DNA from: Acinetobacter higginsii
Lineage (GTDB): Bacteria > Pseudomonadota > Gammaproteobacteria > Pseudomonadales > Moraxellaceae
Direction: 5' to 3'
Assembly: GCF_000369525.1 (NCBI RefSeq)
Contig: NZ_KB850072.1
Coordinates: forward strand, 866,760-930,759
DNA: 64,000 bases
Shown here piece by piece: positions 8,997 to 18,137 of this stretch. A program made the translations under genes and the position numbers. Positions within the stretch are counted from its first letter, which is position 1. Each line of letters begins with the position of its first letter. Below the pieces are notes generated by a model. The model searched no databases, was not told the origin of the DNA, and saw only the letters and a program-made list of their open reading frames with translations.

Positions 8997-10163
8997 TTAC
9001 AATCCAGCTGCATCTTTAAGGATTTCAACTTTATCTGTTTTTTCCCAAGTAAAGGCAGAGTCTGAACCTTCGCGGCCAAAGTGGCCATAAGCTGCAGTTT
9101 GCTTATACATCGGTTGAATCAGGTTCAACATACGTGTAATACCATACGGGCGTAAGTCAAAGTGTTCACGTACAAGTTGAATAATCAACTCATCTGATAC
9201 TTTACCTGTATTGAACGTATTAATAGAGATCGATGTTGGCTCTGCTACACCGATTGCATAACTTACTTGGATTTCACATTTATCTGCTAAACCAGCAGCA
9301 ACAATGTTTTTTGCCACATAACGACCAGCATAAGCAGCAGAACGGTCAACTTTCGATGGATCTTTACCAGAGAAAGCACCACCACCATGACGTGCCATAC
9401 CGCCATAAGTATCTACAATAATCTTACGACCAGTTAAACCACAGTCACCTACAGGGCCGCCAATTACAAACATACCTGTTGGGTTGATATGGAATTTAGT
9501 GCCTGCATGGAACATTTCAGCTGGGATGATCGGCTTAACGATCTCTTCAATAATCGCTTCTTTAAGCTGAATTTGAGAGATCTCAGGATCGTGTTGTGTT
9601 GATAATACAACTGCATCCAAACGAACAGGTTTGCCATTTTCATAAGCAAATGTCACTTGGCTTTTCGCATCTGGGCGTAACCACGGTAATGTACCTGAAC
9701 GACGTAATTCTGCTTGACGCTCCATTAAACGGTGCGCATAAGAGATAGGAGCAGGCATGAGAACATCAGTCTCACGGCTTGCATAACCAAACATTAAACC
9801 TTGGTCGCCAGCACCTTGATCTTCTGGCTTTTGGCGGTCAACACCTTGTGCAATCTCAGGAGATTGTTTACCGATCATGTTGATGACGGCACAGGTAGAA
9901 CCATCAAAACCTAAATCAGAATGGTGATAGCCAATACCATTTACGGTTTGACGTACAATCGCTTCAAAGTCCACATTTGCTGTTGTTGTGATTTCACCAG
10001 CAAGAACAACCGCACCTGTTTTTACTAATGTTTCACAAGCGACACGCGCATACGGGTCTTCTTTTAGGATTGCATCTAAAATTGCATCGCTAATTTGGTC
10101 AGCCATTTTGTCTGGATGACCTTCGCTTACAGATTCTGAAGTAAAAACAGCATACTCGCGCAT
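8997..10163 (-). CDS. metK: S-adenosylmethionine synthase
   Basis: A 388-residue methionine adenosyltransferase that makes S-adenosylmethionine from methionine and ATP, the cell's main methyl donor. All three domains are present: [18 protein letters not shown] at the N terminus (ATP/Mg site), the [10 protein letters not shown] central region, and the phosphate-binding glycine loop [16 protein letters not shown] near residue 255. Length is normal. It diverges from tkt, with a 383-bp regulatory gap between them. Confidence 0.98.
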   Translation of the reverse strand: MREYAVFTSESVSEGHPDKMADQISDAILDAILKEDPYARVACETLVKTGAVVLAGEITTTANVDFEAIVRQTVNGIGYHHSDLGFDGSTCAVINMIGKQSPEIAQGVDRQKPEDQGAGDQGLMFGYASRETDVLMPAPISYAHRLMERQAELRRSGTLPWLRPDAKSQVTFAYENGKPVRLDAVVLSTQHDPEISQIQLKEAIIEEIVKPIIPAEMFHAGTKFHINPTGMFVIGGPVGDCGLTGRKIIVDTYGGMARHGGGAFSGKDPSKVDRSAAYAGRYVAKNIVAAGLADKCEIQVSYAIGVAEPTSISINTFNTGKVSDELIIQLVREHFDLRPYGITRMLNLIQPMYKQTAAYGHFGREGSDSAFTWEKTDKVEILKDAAGL

Positions 10164-10546
10164 GAACGTCCTATCATTGGTATTTTCAAAAAGACAGAGT
10201 ATGTTACATCGACTTGACGCAGAGGACTAGCATAAGCTGACTAAAAAGCATGAATTTATTTCATTTTCATTATGTTTTTATTGATATGTGTATCAGGGAA
10301 ACTGATATTAACGCCTTTTTATATGAATAAATCTGTAATTTAGGGCCTAAAATTGTGTCTAGCAAAGAAGTGTGTTGTCTATCACATGAACATTTGCTCC
10401 CAGAATGCCAAATGAATGCGTGAAAAATAAGAAATATCGTGTATTGGACTTTACCCACTGGCGTTTTTTTAAGACAATAGTCGCATCTTTTGAAAGATGA
10501 TTTCTCATCTTCTCTCATCTTATTTGATTTAATCGGATTCTGACTT
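10164..10546. promoter_or_regulatory. Divergent metK/tkt control region with inverted and repeated motifs
   Basis: No gene is seen in this 383-bp gap. It holds two overlapping inverted repeats, TGATA-TGTG-TATCA (10282-10295) and TATCAG-GGAAA-CTGATA (10291-10307), and nearer tkt a perfect CATCTTT-TG-AAAGATG palindrome (10484-10499) followed by two more CATCTT copies (10506-10511, 10516-10521). No SAM-binding riboswitch fold was recognised upstream of metK. Which regulator reads these sites is unknown. Confidence 0.45.
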
Positions 10547-12535
10547 ATGACAACCCCTTTAAATGAACGTCGTATTGCAAACGCAATTCGTGTCTTGGCA
10601 ATGGATGCTGTGCAACAAGCAAACTCAGGGCATCCAGGTGCACCAATGGGGATGGCAGATATCGCTGATGTTGTTTGGCGTGAATTTTTAAATCATAACC
10701 CGACGAACCCACAATGGGCGAACCGTGACCGTTTCGTATTGTCAAATGGTCATGGCTCAATGTTGCAATATGCATTATTGCATTTGACTGGTTATGAGTT
10801 ATCTATTGAAGATTTAAAACAATTCCGTCAATTACATTCTAAAACACCAGGTCACCCAGAATATGGCTATGCGCCTGGTATTGAAACAACAACTGGTCCA
10901 TTAGGTCAGGGTATTGCAAATGCAGTTGGTTTTGCATTAGCTGAAAAAACTTTAGCAGCTCAGTTCAACAAAGACGGTTTAAATGTTGTTGATCACTTCA
11001 CTTACTGTTTCTTAGGTGATGGCTGCTTGATGGAAGGTATTTCTCACGAAGTATGTTCACTTGCAGGTACTTTAGGTCTTGGTAAACTTGTTGCGTACTA
11101 TGATGACAATGGTATTTCGATTGATGGTGAAGTAGAAGGTTGGTTCAGCGATGATACTGAACAACGTTTCAAAGCTTATGGCTGGCAAGTTCTTCGTGTA
11201 GATGGTCATGATGCTAATGCAATCCGTCAAGCGACTGTAGAAGCAAAAGCTGAAACCAATAAACCAACCATCATCATCTGTAAAACGATTATTGGTCTAG
11301 GTTCACCAAATAAACAAGGTAAAGAAGATTGCCACGGTGCGCCATTGGGTAAAGACGAAATCGTTTTAACTCGTGAAGCATTAGGCTGGAAAGAAGATTC
11401 ATTTGTTATCCCTGAAGATGTGTATGCAGCTTGGGATGCAAAAGCAAAAGGTCAAACCTCTGAAGCAGCTTGGAATGAATTGTTTGCTCAATACCAAGCA
11501 AAATATCCAACTGAAGCAGCTGAATTATTACGTCGTATCAATGGCGATTTACCTGCTGAATTTGCAGCGCAAGCAGATGCTTTCATTGCTGAAACCAATG
11601 CAAAAGCAGAAACCATTGCAACACGTAAAGCAAGCCAAAATACTTTACAGGCATTCGGCCCATTACTTCCTGAATTATTAGGCGGTTCTGCTGACTTGGC
11701 GGGTTCTAACTTAACACTTTGGAAAGGTTGCCAAGGCGTACAAGAAAACCCAGCGGGTAACTACGTGTATTACGGCGTTCGTGAATTCGGTATGACTGCA
11801 ATTGCGAATGGTGTGGCTTTACACGGTGGTTTCGTTCCTTACGTTGCAACATTCTTGATGTTTATGGAATATGCACGTAATGCGGTACGTATGTCTGCAT
11901 TGATGAAGCAACGTGTGATTCATGTTTATACGCATGACTCGATCGGTTTAGGTGAAGATGGTCCTACGCATCAACCAATCGAACAAATTGCATCGTTACG
12001 TGGTACACCGAACTTAAATACATGGCGTCCATGTGACACAGTTGAAGCTGCAATTTCTTGGAAATCTGCGCTACAACGTAAAGATGGTCCATCAGCATTA
12101 ATTTTCTCTCGTCAAAACTTGCCATTCCAAGCACGTAATGAAGCTCAAATTCAAAACGCTGCAAAAGGTGGTTATGTACTTGCTGAAGAGAAAGGTGAAT
12201 TGAAGGCAATCATCATTGCAACAGGTTCAGAAGTTTCATTGGCAATGGAAGCATATGCACAACTTGAAGGTGTACGTGTAGTGTCTATGCCATGTGCTGA
12301 AGAGTTTATGAAGCAAGATGCTGCATATCGTGAAGCAGTATTGCCTGCGCATATCCGTGCACGTGTAGCGGTTGAAGCGGCTCATGTAGATTACTGGTGG
12401 AAGTTTGTTGGTTTAGACGGCAAAGTGATCGGTATGACCACTTACGGCGAATCTGCGCCAGCAAAAGACTTGTTCCAATTCTTCGGTATCACCACTGAAG
12501 CGGTTGTTGCTGCGGTTAAAGAATTGACTGCTTAA
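10547..12535 (+). CDS. tkt: Transketolase
   Basis: A 662-residue thiamine-diphosphate enzyme of the pentose phosphate pathway that moves two-carbon ketol units between sugar phosphates. The N-terminal cofactor motif [18 protein letters not shown] (about 155-175), the [16 protein letters not shown] start region ([12 protein letters not shown], about 27-38) and the transketolase signature [19 protein letters not shown] (about 465) are all intact. Length is normal. Codons are those of a highly expressed gene. Confidence 0.98.
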   Translation: MTTPLNERRIANAIRVLAMDAVQQANSGHPGAPMGMADIADVVWREFLNHNPTNPQWANRDRFVLSNGHGSMLQYALLHLTGYELSIEDLKQFRQLHSKTPGHPEYGYAPGIETTTGPLGQGIANAVGFALAEKTLAAQFNKDGLNVVDHFTYCFLGDGCLMEGISHEVCSLAGTLGLGKLVAYYDDNGISIDGEVEGWFSDDTEQRFKAYGWQVLRVDGHDANAIRQATVEAKAETNKPTIIICKTIIGLGSPNKQGKEDCHGAPLGKDEIVLTREALGWKEDSFVIPEDVYAAWDAKAKGQTSEAAWNELFAQYQAKYPTEAAELLRRINGDLPAEFAAQADAFIAETNAKAETIATRKASQNTLQAFGPLLPELLGGSADLAGSNLTLWKGCQGVQENPAGNYVYYGVREFGMTAIANGVALHGGFVPYVATFLMFMEYARNAVRMSALMKQRVIHVYTHDSIGLGEDGPTHQPIEQIASLRGTPNLNTWRPCDTVEAAISWKSALQRKDGPSALIFSRQNLPFQARNEAQIQNAAKGGYVLAEEKGELKAIIIATGSEVSLAMEAYAQLEGVRVVSMPCAEEFMKQDAAYREAVLPAHIRARVAVEAAHVDYWWKFVGLDGKVIGMTTYGESAPAKDLFQFFGITTEAVVAAVKELTA

Positions 12536-12550
12536 TTAAATTAAGTGGTA

Positions 12551-12582
12551 TAAAAAAGCGTCCTGATCAAGGGCGCTTTTTT
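12551..12582 (+). terminator. Intrinsic terminator after tkt
   Basis: A6, stem GCGTCC / GGGCGC with loop TGATCAA, then T6. Confidence 0.9.
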
Positions 12583-12675
12583 ACACATGTACATTGAGTT
12601 TCTTAAAATAATAGTGATAGAAAGTTAAAGAAATTATGAAATACACTTTGGTTTATAGGTGAATAAAAAATTATT

Positions 12676-13308
12676 ATGAATTACATACACCCATATTTAT
12701 TTTCAATAATTTGTCGAATCGCTGCTAACCGGACTTATTATTTTGAGTGTGATGACTGGCGTTTAAAACTTAGAGAAGCTTTATTCAAACAAAGTACCAT
12801 GGCCGAACTTGATATGGTTTTTGATAAAGAAATTCTTTTCACAGAAGACCCAAAACAAAACCTATCTAAATATCATCTATTTAAATATACAGATTGTTTA
12901 ATTCAGAGTTTAAACGAAATCGAAAATTTATCTACTTGGCGGGTCTTTGGAGTCAATTGTATTGATACGTATGAAACACATTTTTTGAAGATGGCAAGCT
13001 TAGATATGGTTCATAATTTTGAAAAACCAGAGTTTTTTCCGCAGTATAAGACTAAAATTATGGAACTGGTTAACATGCTTATAACCAATAAATGTGGTTA
13101 TGAGTTAAGAAGTGTCGATGAAAAATATATTAAATTGGACCAGAAACAGGGGCTTTTCTACTGTCCAGATGACAAAAGTGAAGTAAATTGGTATGACTTA
13201 ATTTATATGATTATAAGCCCAGAAGCAAAACAGATCATTCCACAGCATATGTTGGAAGAATTTGATTGTCAGGAACTGAATTATCAGTTCAAGATTAATT
13301 TTTTATAA
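12676..13308 (+). CDS. Hypothetical protein (unknown)
   Basis: A 210-residue soluble protein, aromatic- and asparagine-rich, low in GC compared with tkt before it, with cysteines spread along the chain. No signal peptide, membrane segment or known motif is visible. It has its own transcription unit, closed by an unusually perfect hairpin that overlaps the stop codon. The lower GC content and lack of recognisable relatives suggest an accessory gene; function not assigned. Confidence 0.7.
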   Translation: MNYIHPYLFSIICRIAANRTYYFECDDWRLKLREALFKQSTMAELDMVFDKEILFTEDPKQNLSKYHLFKYTDCLIQSLNEIENLSTWRVFGVNCIDTYETHFLKMASLDMVHNFEKPEFFPQYKTKIMELVNMLITNKCGYELRSVDEKYIKLDQKQGLFYCPDDKSEVNWYDLIYMIISPEAKQIIPQHMLEEFDCQELNYQFKINFL

Positions 13309-13342
13309 AATATGGTCTTTAACATAAAGACCATATTTTATA
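13304..13342. terminator. Perfect 17-bp bidirectional terminator hairpin
   Basis: A 17-bp perfect stem with loop AACAT spans 13304-13342; the left arm contains the stop codon of the upstream gene (13306-13308) and the right arm ends just before the stop of convergent osmC-like gene. A/T-rich bases at the stem foot provide T-runs in both directions. Confidence 0.85.
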
Positions 13343-13346
13343 TGTC

Positions 13347-13757
13347 TTAGCCAATACTTAATTCACTCTGAATCGAAATATTTGACGTTAACAATTTATG
13401 AATTGGGCAGCTTTCAGCAACTTTTAATAAACGTTTATGCTGATCTTCGGTAAATTCACCTTTTAAGATAATTTTACGTTCAATATTGTTGTGACCTGAT
13501 TCTGGTTCACCATTGGGATTTAAGGCTAAATCAACCTGAACATGATCAAGCTTAATCCCTTTGTGATTGGCATACATTTCTAAAGTAATCGTTGTACACG
13601 CCCCTAAAGCTGAAAGTACTAACTGAACAGGGTTGGGTGCAGTATCTTGACCACCTTTATCTTCAGGCTCATCTGCATACCAAGTATGGCCAGCAGAATC
13701 TGTCAATGTAACGCGATAAGGTGTAGATGTACTAAGTGCTTGTGCTGTATGTGTCAT
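13347..13757 (-). CDS. OsmC/Ohr-family peroxide-detoxifying protein
   Basis: A 136-residue OsmC family protein; such proteins reduce organic hydroperoxides with a pair of reactive cysteines. Both cysteines are present, in LGACTTITLEMY (about residue 53) and AESCPIHKLL (about 116), with the family's NPVQLVLSALGAC lead-in. It resembles the YhfA-like branch more than Ohr. Convergent with the unknown gene, and divergent from yceI. Confidence 0.9.
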   Translation of the reverse strand: MTHTAQALSTSTPYRVTLTDSAGHTWYADEPEDKGGQDTAPNPVQLVLSALGACTTITLEMYANHKGIKLDHVQVDLALNPNGEPESGHNNIERKIILKGEFTEDQHKRLLKVAESCPIHKLLTSNISIQSELSIG

Positions 13758-13984
13758 GTTTTACCTTGTTGTTTATCGTGAAGTATCTAAATCAAAATAT
13801 ACCCATTGATCATGTGATCTTGCTGATCAATTGTCCAGTATCGAATGGTCTTATGATATTGATTTTTGATAAGCGCTGTAACGCTTTTATTGTTGCACTG
13901 GTGAAACATATCGTTTTATAAAGACTAGTGAATAAAAATACATGATCTATACACTAATCACTATATCAAACAAGGATACGAAAA

Positions 13985-14563
13985 ATGCAATTTAAAACAT
14001 TAAGCCTCGGTTTAGTAGTCGCTTTAGCTAGTTCTGTAACGTTGGCTGCGCCAGTCGACTATAAAATTGACCCAACGCATACTGCGACCGTATTCAGCTG
14101 GAATCACTTTGGTTTCTCTACACCAAGTGCAAATTTCACTGACATCCAAGGTACGATTAAAGTTGATAATGCAAAACCTGCAAATTCATCTGTAGAAGTG
14201 ACTATTCCTTTAAGCAGCGTAAATACCAATGTTGCTGCTTTGGATAAAGAGTTCCAAGAAGAAGCTTGGTTTAATGCTGCGAAATATCCAAACATTACCT
14301 TCAAAAGTACTAAAGTAGAAACCAAAGACAAGAAACACTTCAAAATCACAGGTGATTTAACGGTTAAAGGTGTGACTAAACCTGTTGTATTAGATGCTGT
14401 GCTGAATAAACAAGGCGAGCATCCAATGGCGAAAGTACCTGCAATTGGTTTTAATGCAACAACAAGCTTTAACCGTTCTGCATTCGGTATCGGTAACTAT
14501 GTGCCTAATGTTGGTGACAAGATCACTGTGAATATTACTACTGAAGCAACTGCTGCGAAGTAA
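13985..14563 (+). CDS. YceI-family periplasmic lipid-binding protein
   Basis: A 192-residue secreted protein with a cleavable signal peptide (about 1-21, ending TLAAP) and the YceI lipocalin-like fold: DPTHTATVFSWNHFG near the start, the NTNVAALDKEFQEEAWF middle and the conserved GEHPMAKVPAIGFNAT stretch. The family binds polyprenoid-type lipids in the periplasm. It is alone in its unit. Confidence 0.93.
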   Translation: MQFKTLSLGLVVALASSVTLAAPVDYKIDPTHTATVFSWNHFGFSTPSANFTDIQGTIKVDNAKPANSSVEVTIPLSSVNTNVAALDKEFQEEAWFNAAKYPNITFKSTKVETKDKKHFKITGDLTVKGVTKPVVLDAVLNKQGEHPMAKVPAIGFNATTSFNRSAFGIGNYVPNVGDKITVNITTEATAAK

Positions 14564-14576
14564 TATGACGTTGAAC

Positions 14577-14609
14577 AAAAAAGCCTAGATCATCATCTAG
14601 GCTTTTTTA
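14577..14609 (+). terminator. Intrinsic terminator after yceI-like gene
   Basis: AAAAAAGCCTAGAT-CATC-ATCTAGGCTTTTTT, 14 paired bases; can act in both directions. Confidence 0.92.
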
Positions 14610-14687
14610 TATGAGTTTGATGGTATAAATGATTAAGATGCTAATATTAGCTTTAAATAAGAATAGTAATAAATAAGTCTTTACCCA

Positions 14688-15365
14688 TTAGCTATGTTTG
14701 ATCTTCGATCGACGTTTGGATTGGTAAATATAGCGAATGGAATCGACCACTTCACCGACAAAAATACATTCTTCATCCAGTGGAATGATGTTGGGTTTGA
14801 ATTCTGGATTCAGTGCTTGCAGATATCTTGAATTATCAGTTTCGATCACTAGACGCTTAAATGTTGCATCTTCATGCTTTCTCACCACAATCATGTCACC
14901 CGACTGCATATCACTATATTGCACTGTTGGGTCAACCAAGATGTAATCGCCCTCATGAAAGACAGGGTAATTACTGAGACCCTGAACTTTTAAATAGAAG
15001 CAGTGATCACAATCATCTGGCAATGGCAGCCATTCTTCAACTTGTGTGATATCAACCGATTCCACATTGGTAAAAACCCCCGCTTGGACCCAGGAGAGTA
15101 CTGGCGCCATATTGGCTTTTACAGGGGAGATATTTGAACTATCTTCATGGCCAGATTCTTTCGGTGTGGCATGTCCTTGACCCGTTTGTAACCAATAAGC
15201 ATCTACACCTAGAAAATTAGCAATCGAAGGCAAATGTGATGATGAGCTAACCAGTCCTGTTTCAAGCTGGCTGAGTGCAGATTGGGTAATGCCGACAGCA
15301 GCAACCACATCTTTTTGCGACTTCTTGGCTTTTTTTCTTGCTTCTTTGAGCCGATCTTTAAGCAT
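14688..15365 (-). CDS. LexA/CI-type self-cleaving phage repressor
   Basis: A 225-residue repressor. Residues about 1-65 form a lambda-type helix-turn-helix (SQKDVVAAVGITQSALSQLE). After a linker comes an S24 peptidase domain: the Ala-Gly cleavage site lies in SWVQAGVF (about 93-96), the nucleophile serine in VQGLSNYPVF (GLSN replaces the more usual GDSM but keeps the serine), and the general-base lysine in FKRL. Cleavage when RecA is activated by DNA damage would inactivate it. It is divergent from a Cro-like gene across a three-operator switch, which makes it the master repressor of the lysis cassette. Confidence 0.9.
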   Translation of the reverse strand: MLKDRLKEARKKAKKSQKDVVAAVGITQSALSQLETGLVSSSSHLPSIANFLGVDAYWLQTGQGHATPKESGHEDSSNISPVKANMAPVLSWVQAGVFTNVESVDITQVEEWLPLPDDCDHCFYLKVQGLSNYPVFHEGDYILVDPTVQYSDMQSGDMIVVRKHEDATFKRLVIETDNSRYLQALNPEFKPNIIPLDEECIFVGEVVDSIRYIYQSKRRSKIKHS

Positions 15366-15392
15366 TTTAATGCACCTTAAATCAATAAATTA

Positions 15393-15421
15393 AGAATATT
15401 AGCAAGCTAATGTGAAGTCAA
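15393..15421 (-). promoter_or_regulatory. Leftward repressor promoter (PRM-like)
   Basis: On the minus strand TTGACT (15421-15416), 17-base spacer, TATTCT (15398-15393). Operator 1 lies within the spacer, so repressor bound there would shut off its own promoter. Confidence 0.7.
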
Positions 15422-15458
15422 ATTAGTATTCTTATTGAATTAATATTAGTTTACTAAT
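15398..15458. promoter_or_regulatory. Three-site operator array of the repressor switch
   Basis: Three copies of a 14-bp site with half-site ATTAG(C/T) and a 2-bp centre: O1 ATTAGC-AA-GCTAAT (15398-15411, perfect), O2 ATTAGT-AT-TCTTAT (15422-15435, two mismatches), O3 ATTAGT-TT-ACTAAT (15445-15458, perfect). Centres are 24 and 23 bp apart, as in lambda-type operators. O1 sits inside the leftward promoter spacer, O3 inside the rightward one, O2 between the two -35 boxes. Confidence 0.75.
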
Positions 15459-15463
15459 ATAAT
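15435..15463 (+). promoter_or_regulatory. Rightward lytic promoter (PR-like)
   Basis: TTGAAT (15435-15440), 17-base spacer, TATAAT (15458-15463), a near-consensus promoter. Operator 3 fills the spacer and touches the -10 box, so repressor binding would block it. Confidence 0.75.
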
Positions 15464-15499
15464 TGTCTTATTCATTAGGTTAAATGCTGGAGGTGCGGC

Positions 15500-15907
15500 A
15501 TGAACAAGGCAATCAATCCAAACATGCATATTAAGCAAAATCTTGATGCAGAAATTGAAGCATGGTTGGCTCAAGGCAACGTAATCACAAAGATCCAAAA
15601 TACATATGAGCAGCGCTTGAAAGCGAGGCCGAATCATATAGCTAAATTTGTATCACCTGAAAAAACCCAAAAAGAATTAAAGAAAAGTATAAGAATCGCC
15701 AATCAGGCAACAGATGCCCAAATTCAGATGTTTAGCCAGTGGTTAGATGCGCATAAGGGACGGGCAAAAGCATTGGTGGGTATTTTGGGCTGTGCACATA
15801 GTTATATTTCCCAAATCAAAAGTGCAACTCGACCATGTACAAAAGCTCGATTTGAAGAAATTCATCAGGCCATGAATATTGTTGAAGCGAGAGAAAAGTA
15901 TCACTAA
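15500..15907 (+). CDS. Cro/YdaS-like DNA-binding protein
   Basis: A 135-residue protein, first gene of the rightward operon. GGAGGT at 15489-15494 marks the start. The last 60 residues resemble a Cro/YdaS-type helix-turn-helix (ALVGILGCAHSYISQIKSAT...), and the first 75 are a charged helical region not known from simple Cro proteins. Position, divergence from the repressor and the operator array between them support a Cro-like antagonist. Assignment is by context and a weak motif. Confidence 0.6.
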   Translation: MNKAINPNMHIKQNLDAEIEAWLAQGNVITKIQNTYEQRLKARPNHIAKFVSPEKTQKELKKSIRIANQATDAQIQMFSQWLDAHKGRAKALVGILGCAHSYISQIKSATRPCTKARFEEIHQAMNIVEAREKYH

Positions 15908-15967
15908 ACGCAACAAATACAATGATCGCTAAATCACAAAATATATAAATCAATAAGAGGTGAAGTT

Positions 15968-16519
15968 ATGAATGCAAATGTAGCAAAGTTTGAAAAATTT
16001 GAATGGTTAATGCAGGGGCTAAGCTTGCGTTCGCCAAATTTAGAGCCTTTTGTGCGTGGTACAGGTGAGAGAAGATTGAGTTATGAGGATCGTTTGGGTG
16101 TGATTGCCTCAATGCAAAGTCAATTGGCAAAGTCAGTCACGGCATTGATTGTGTTCGAACATAAAAGCAAGCAAGACTATGACGATATCCGCCAGCATTT
16201 GGCTAAAGTATTTATTGAACAAGCCGTACGAGATAAAAAGCGAGAGCCAGAACGTATTGCGATGTATCATTTAGCAGGGTTGGTAGCACGGATGGTGCTG
16301 GATTTTGTATTAGATCCTGATCTAGAGGAAAACTATACAGCAAAAGGGCGTCTTGCTTATGCTGGGATCAGTCGCCATCAAATGAGTCTTGATTGTTATA
16401 GAAAGACATGGAAATGTTATGAGATTAAACTCATAAATGTGCTTGAAACTGCAATTCAAGAAGCAGAAATTACAATAGGGCAATATAGAAAAGATACTTA
16501 TAAGATAATGAAGGTATGA
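15968..16519 (+). CDS. Putative phage late-gene regulator (Q-like), function inferred
   Basis: A 183-residue helical, basic protein with GAGGTG just before ATG. The C-terminal part (GRLAYAGISRHQMSLDCYRK followed by a long helix) has the look of a small DNA-binding region, and the gene occupies the position of an antiterminator: after Cro and before structural or lysis genes. The presence of several terminators downstream fits such a role. I do not recognise a certain family, so this could be another phage regulator. Confidence 0.5.
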   Translation: MNANVAKFEKFEWLMQGLSLRSPNLEPFVRGTGERRLSYEDRLGVIASMQSQLAKSVTALIVFEHKSKQDYDDIRQHLAKVFIEQAVRDKKREPERIAMYHLAGLVARMVLDFVLDPDLEENYTAKGRLAYAGISRHQMSLDCYRKTWKCYEIKLINVLETAIQEAEITIGQYRKDTYKIMKV

Positions 16520-16590
16520 TATTTTATAGATATAATTATCAACTTTGTAATTATATTTATTCTAATTTTATTGTTTAAGTATTCTTGGTT

Positions 16591-16618
16591 AAAAGCTCAT
16601 TTTCATGTGGGCTTTTAA
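16591..16618 (+). terminator. Terminator-like hairpin after the putative late regulator
   Basis: AAAAGCTCA / TGGGCTTTT stem with an 8-base loop; the T tail is short (TTTTAATT). Confidence 0.65.
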
Positions 16619-16621
16619 TTT

Positions 16622-16822
16622 GTGGGTAATATAAATATATCTAAGAATAAGGAGACTATTAATGTTAAAAAACATTCATCCATTTTGACTTTAATTGTTA
16701 TTGTCTGTGGCGGAATTTTCTATTCAATGTATAGCTCGAATTTATTGTTTCCGAGGAAGCCTGTTCGGTTAGATTCTAGATGCTATGATGTTGCTGTTTC
16801 TAAATCAATAAAATACAATTAG
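16622..16822 (+). CDS. Small membrane protein; start unclear, possible -1 frameshift
   Basis: The frame encodes a single hydrophobic segment (SILTLIVIVCGGIFYSMYSS) and a short polar tail. The only in-frame upstream start is GTG 16622 without a ribosome-binding site. A well-placed AAGGAG precedes an ATG at 16662 in the +1 frame, which stops after eight codons. That short frame runs through A-AAA-AAC, a -1 slippery heptamer in the correct phase, and slippage there would join it to the membrane frame. An indel in the A-run is equally possible. Confidence 0.4.
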   Translation: MGNINISKNKETINVKKHSSILTLIVIVCGGIFYSMYSSNLLFPRKPVRLDSRCYDVAVSKSIKYN

Positions 16823-17117
16823 ATGGAAAATTTTTGCTCATGTGTCCATGTTGGAGGGCATGTAAGCAAAGAGGAAACTACAAATATTGTATAAACCTTT
16901 TTAATTCTAAATAAGAATGATATCAAAAGCATATATAAATGATTTCGTGAATGAACTTTGATTGAGGTCTATCAATTTTAGTATTTATACATTAGTTTTA
17001 AGAAAATTAAGGAAAGAAATGTTTACAAAGAAACAGTGATTTAATGATTCCATTTTGGAGGAAACTAAGCTATATTTTTATTATGCTGGTCGTAATATAA
17101 AATTTTCGATCATAATT

Positions 17118-17147
17118 AAAAAGCTCATTTAATAGATGGGCTTTTTT
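17118..17147 (+). terminator. Intrinsic terminator inside the cassette
   Basis: AAAAAGCTCAT / ATGGGCTTTTTT stem with loop TTAATAG, followed by T6. Confidence 0.8.
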
Positions 17148-17154
17148 ATTGCCT

Positions 17155-17188
17155 AAAACTCGGTTTCTTATAGAGGCCGAGTTTTTTT
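17155..17188 (+). terminator. Second intrinsic terminator inside the cassette
   Basis: AAACTCGG / CCGAGTTT with a 13-base loop and seven T, only 8 bases after the previous hairpin. Confidence 0.8.
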
Positions 17189-17258
17189 ATATCTACGGAT
17201 TGTTAGTTGTTGTCTATTGATAGCGGCTTAAAGCCGAAAATAACTGAAGGTGATTAAA

Positions 17259-17999
17259 ATGAATTGTACAAATAAAATGATGCTGGGCACTTTCTCCATT
17301 AAACACTTAGATATTCTTTCTTATGCCGAGATTGTGCCTGCGATTATGCAAACAACAGCCGATCTCACAGCGACTGAATATATTGAAGGGAACGCTCAAT
17401 TAGGTTCTGTCAAAATGAAGGATGCGTGCCAAGTATCTTTATCTGCTTATTTCCAAGCACAGAGAGGTCAATTTTCTTTTAGCAGCGCAAATACAACGCA
17501 TCGGTCAATTGTCATTTTAGGTGTGGATCAGCAACCTGAACATCAGGTGAAGTTAAACCAAGTTGAGCGTGGATTTGTCATTCATAGCTATTTTTTGGAT
17601 GATAAATTTGTGGTGACTTTGGGCGAATATAATAGTCTGAATAACGTCACTTTTATTGAAGCTAACCCCTCAGAAAACCCAATTGTGACCTTTGAGATTA
17701 CTGGCTCTCAATCGATGAAGGTCTATGTCGACTATGAACTTGTTGGAGAGTGGCATTCAACCAATTCCCTAAAGTTGCCGAAGTATTATCACATTGTTGC
17801 ACAAGAAGATTTAATGCAACTGGATTTTGATCTGCGAGAGGCCTATGTCAGCTTGGATTATAAAATGCCATTAGCACTTGAAGACAATATTTATTATCAC
17901 TTAACCAGTAAAGGTGAAATCTTGGGCTTACAAGTGAATGCAGGTGATTTTGTACAGTTTCATGATCAGCAAAGTTGGATAACGCATTATCCACAATAG
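17259..17999 (+). CDS. Unknown protein of the phage-derived cassette
   Basis: A 246-residue protein, probably all-beta from its alternating hydrophobic/polar pattern, without signal peptide or membrane segment. ATG 17259 is preferred over GTG 17250 because GAAGG lies 8 bases upstream. It is placed between the regulatory genes and the holin, where phages keep tail or host-interaction genes; the rest of a tail is absent. It may be a residual virion protein or the cassette's effector. No family recognised. Confidence 0.65.
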   Translation: MNCTNKMMLGTFSIKHLDILSYAEIVPAIMQTTADLTATEYIEGNAQLGSVKMKDACQVSLSAYFQAQRGQFSFSSANTTHRSIVILGVDQQPEHQVKLNQVERGFVIHSYFLDDKFVVTLGEYNSLNNVTFIEANPSENPIVTFEITGSQSMKVYVDYELVGEWHSTNSLKLPKYYHIVAQEDLMQLDFDLREAYVSLDYKMPLALEDNIYYHLTSKGEILGLQVNAGDFVQFHDQQSWITHYPQ

Positions 18000-18086
18000 T
18001 ATGAATTTAAATTAAATAATTAAGCAATGGTGATCAAAATGAATTTAGAGTAGTCGGTTATGTGGTTTTGCTTAAAATGTCAATCG

Positions 18087-18118
18087 AGGCCTTAACTTTG
18101 AATAAGTTAGGGCCTTTC
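18087..18118 (+). terminator. Terminator-like hairpin before the holin gene
   Basis: A 12-bp stem AGGCCTTAACTT / AAGTTAGGGCCT with one G-T pair and a short T tail, 20 bases upstream of the holin start. Confidence 0.7.
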
Positions 18119-18137
18119 TATTTATGGAGGAAAAATA

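Larger units (their letters stand above)
16823..17258. other. AT-rich gap in the cassette holding two terminators
   Basis: No convincing gene. A 23-codon ORF from 16823 lacks a ribosome-binding site. The right end holds two terminator hairpins back to back (17118-17147 and 17155-17188), and CGGCTTAAAGCCG forms a small hairpin at about 17224-17236, before the next gene. Confidence 0.5.

Noticed and set aside
14640..14651. GCTAATATTAGC palindrome containing half-sites like the repressor operators
   Set aside because: The half-sites are in the opposite arrangement and lie beyond the 3' end of the repressor gene, away from any promoter; probably chance in AT-rich DNA.
16823..16894. A 23-codon ORF with three cysteines and histidines inside the lysis cassette
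   Set aside because: It begins just after the previous stop with no ribosome-binding site and is too short to support.
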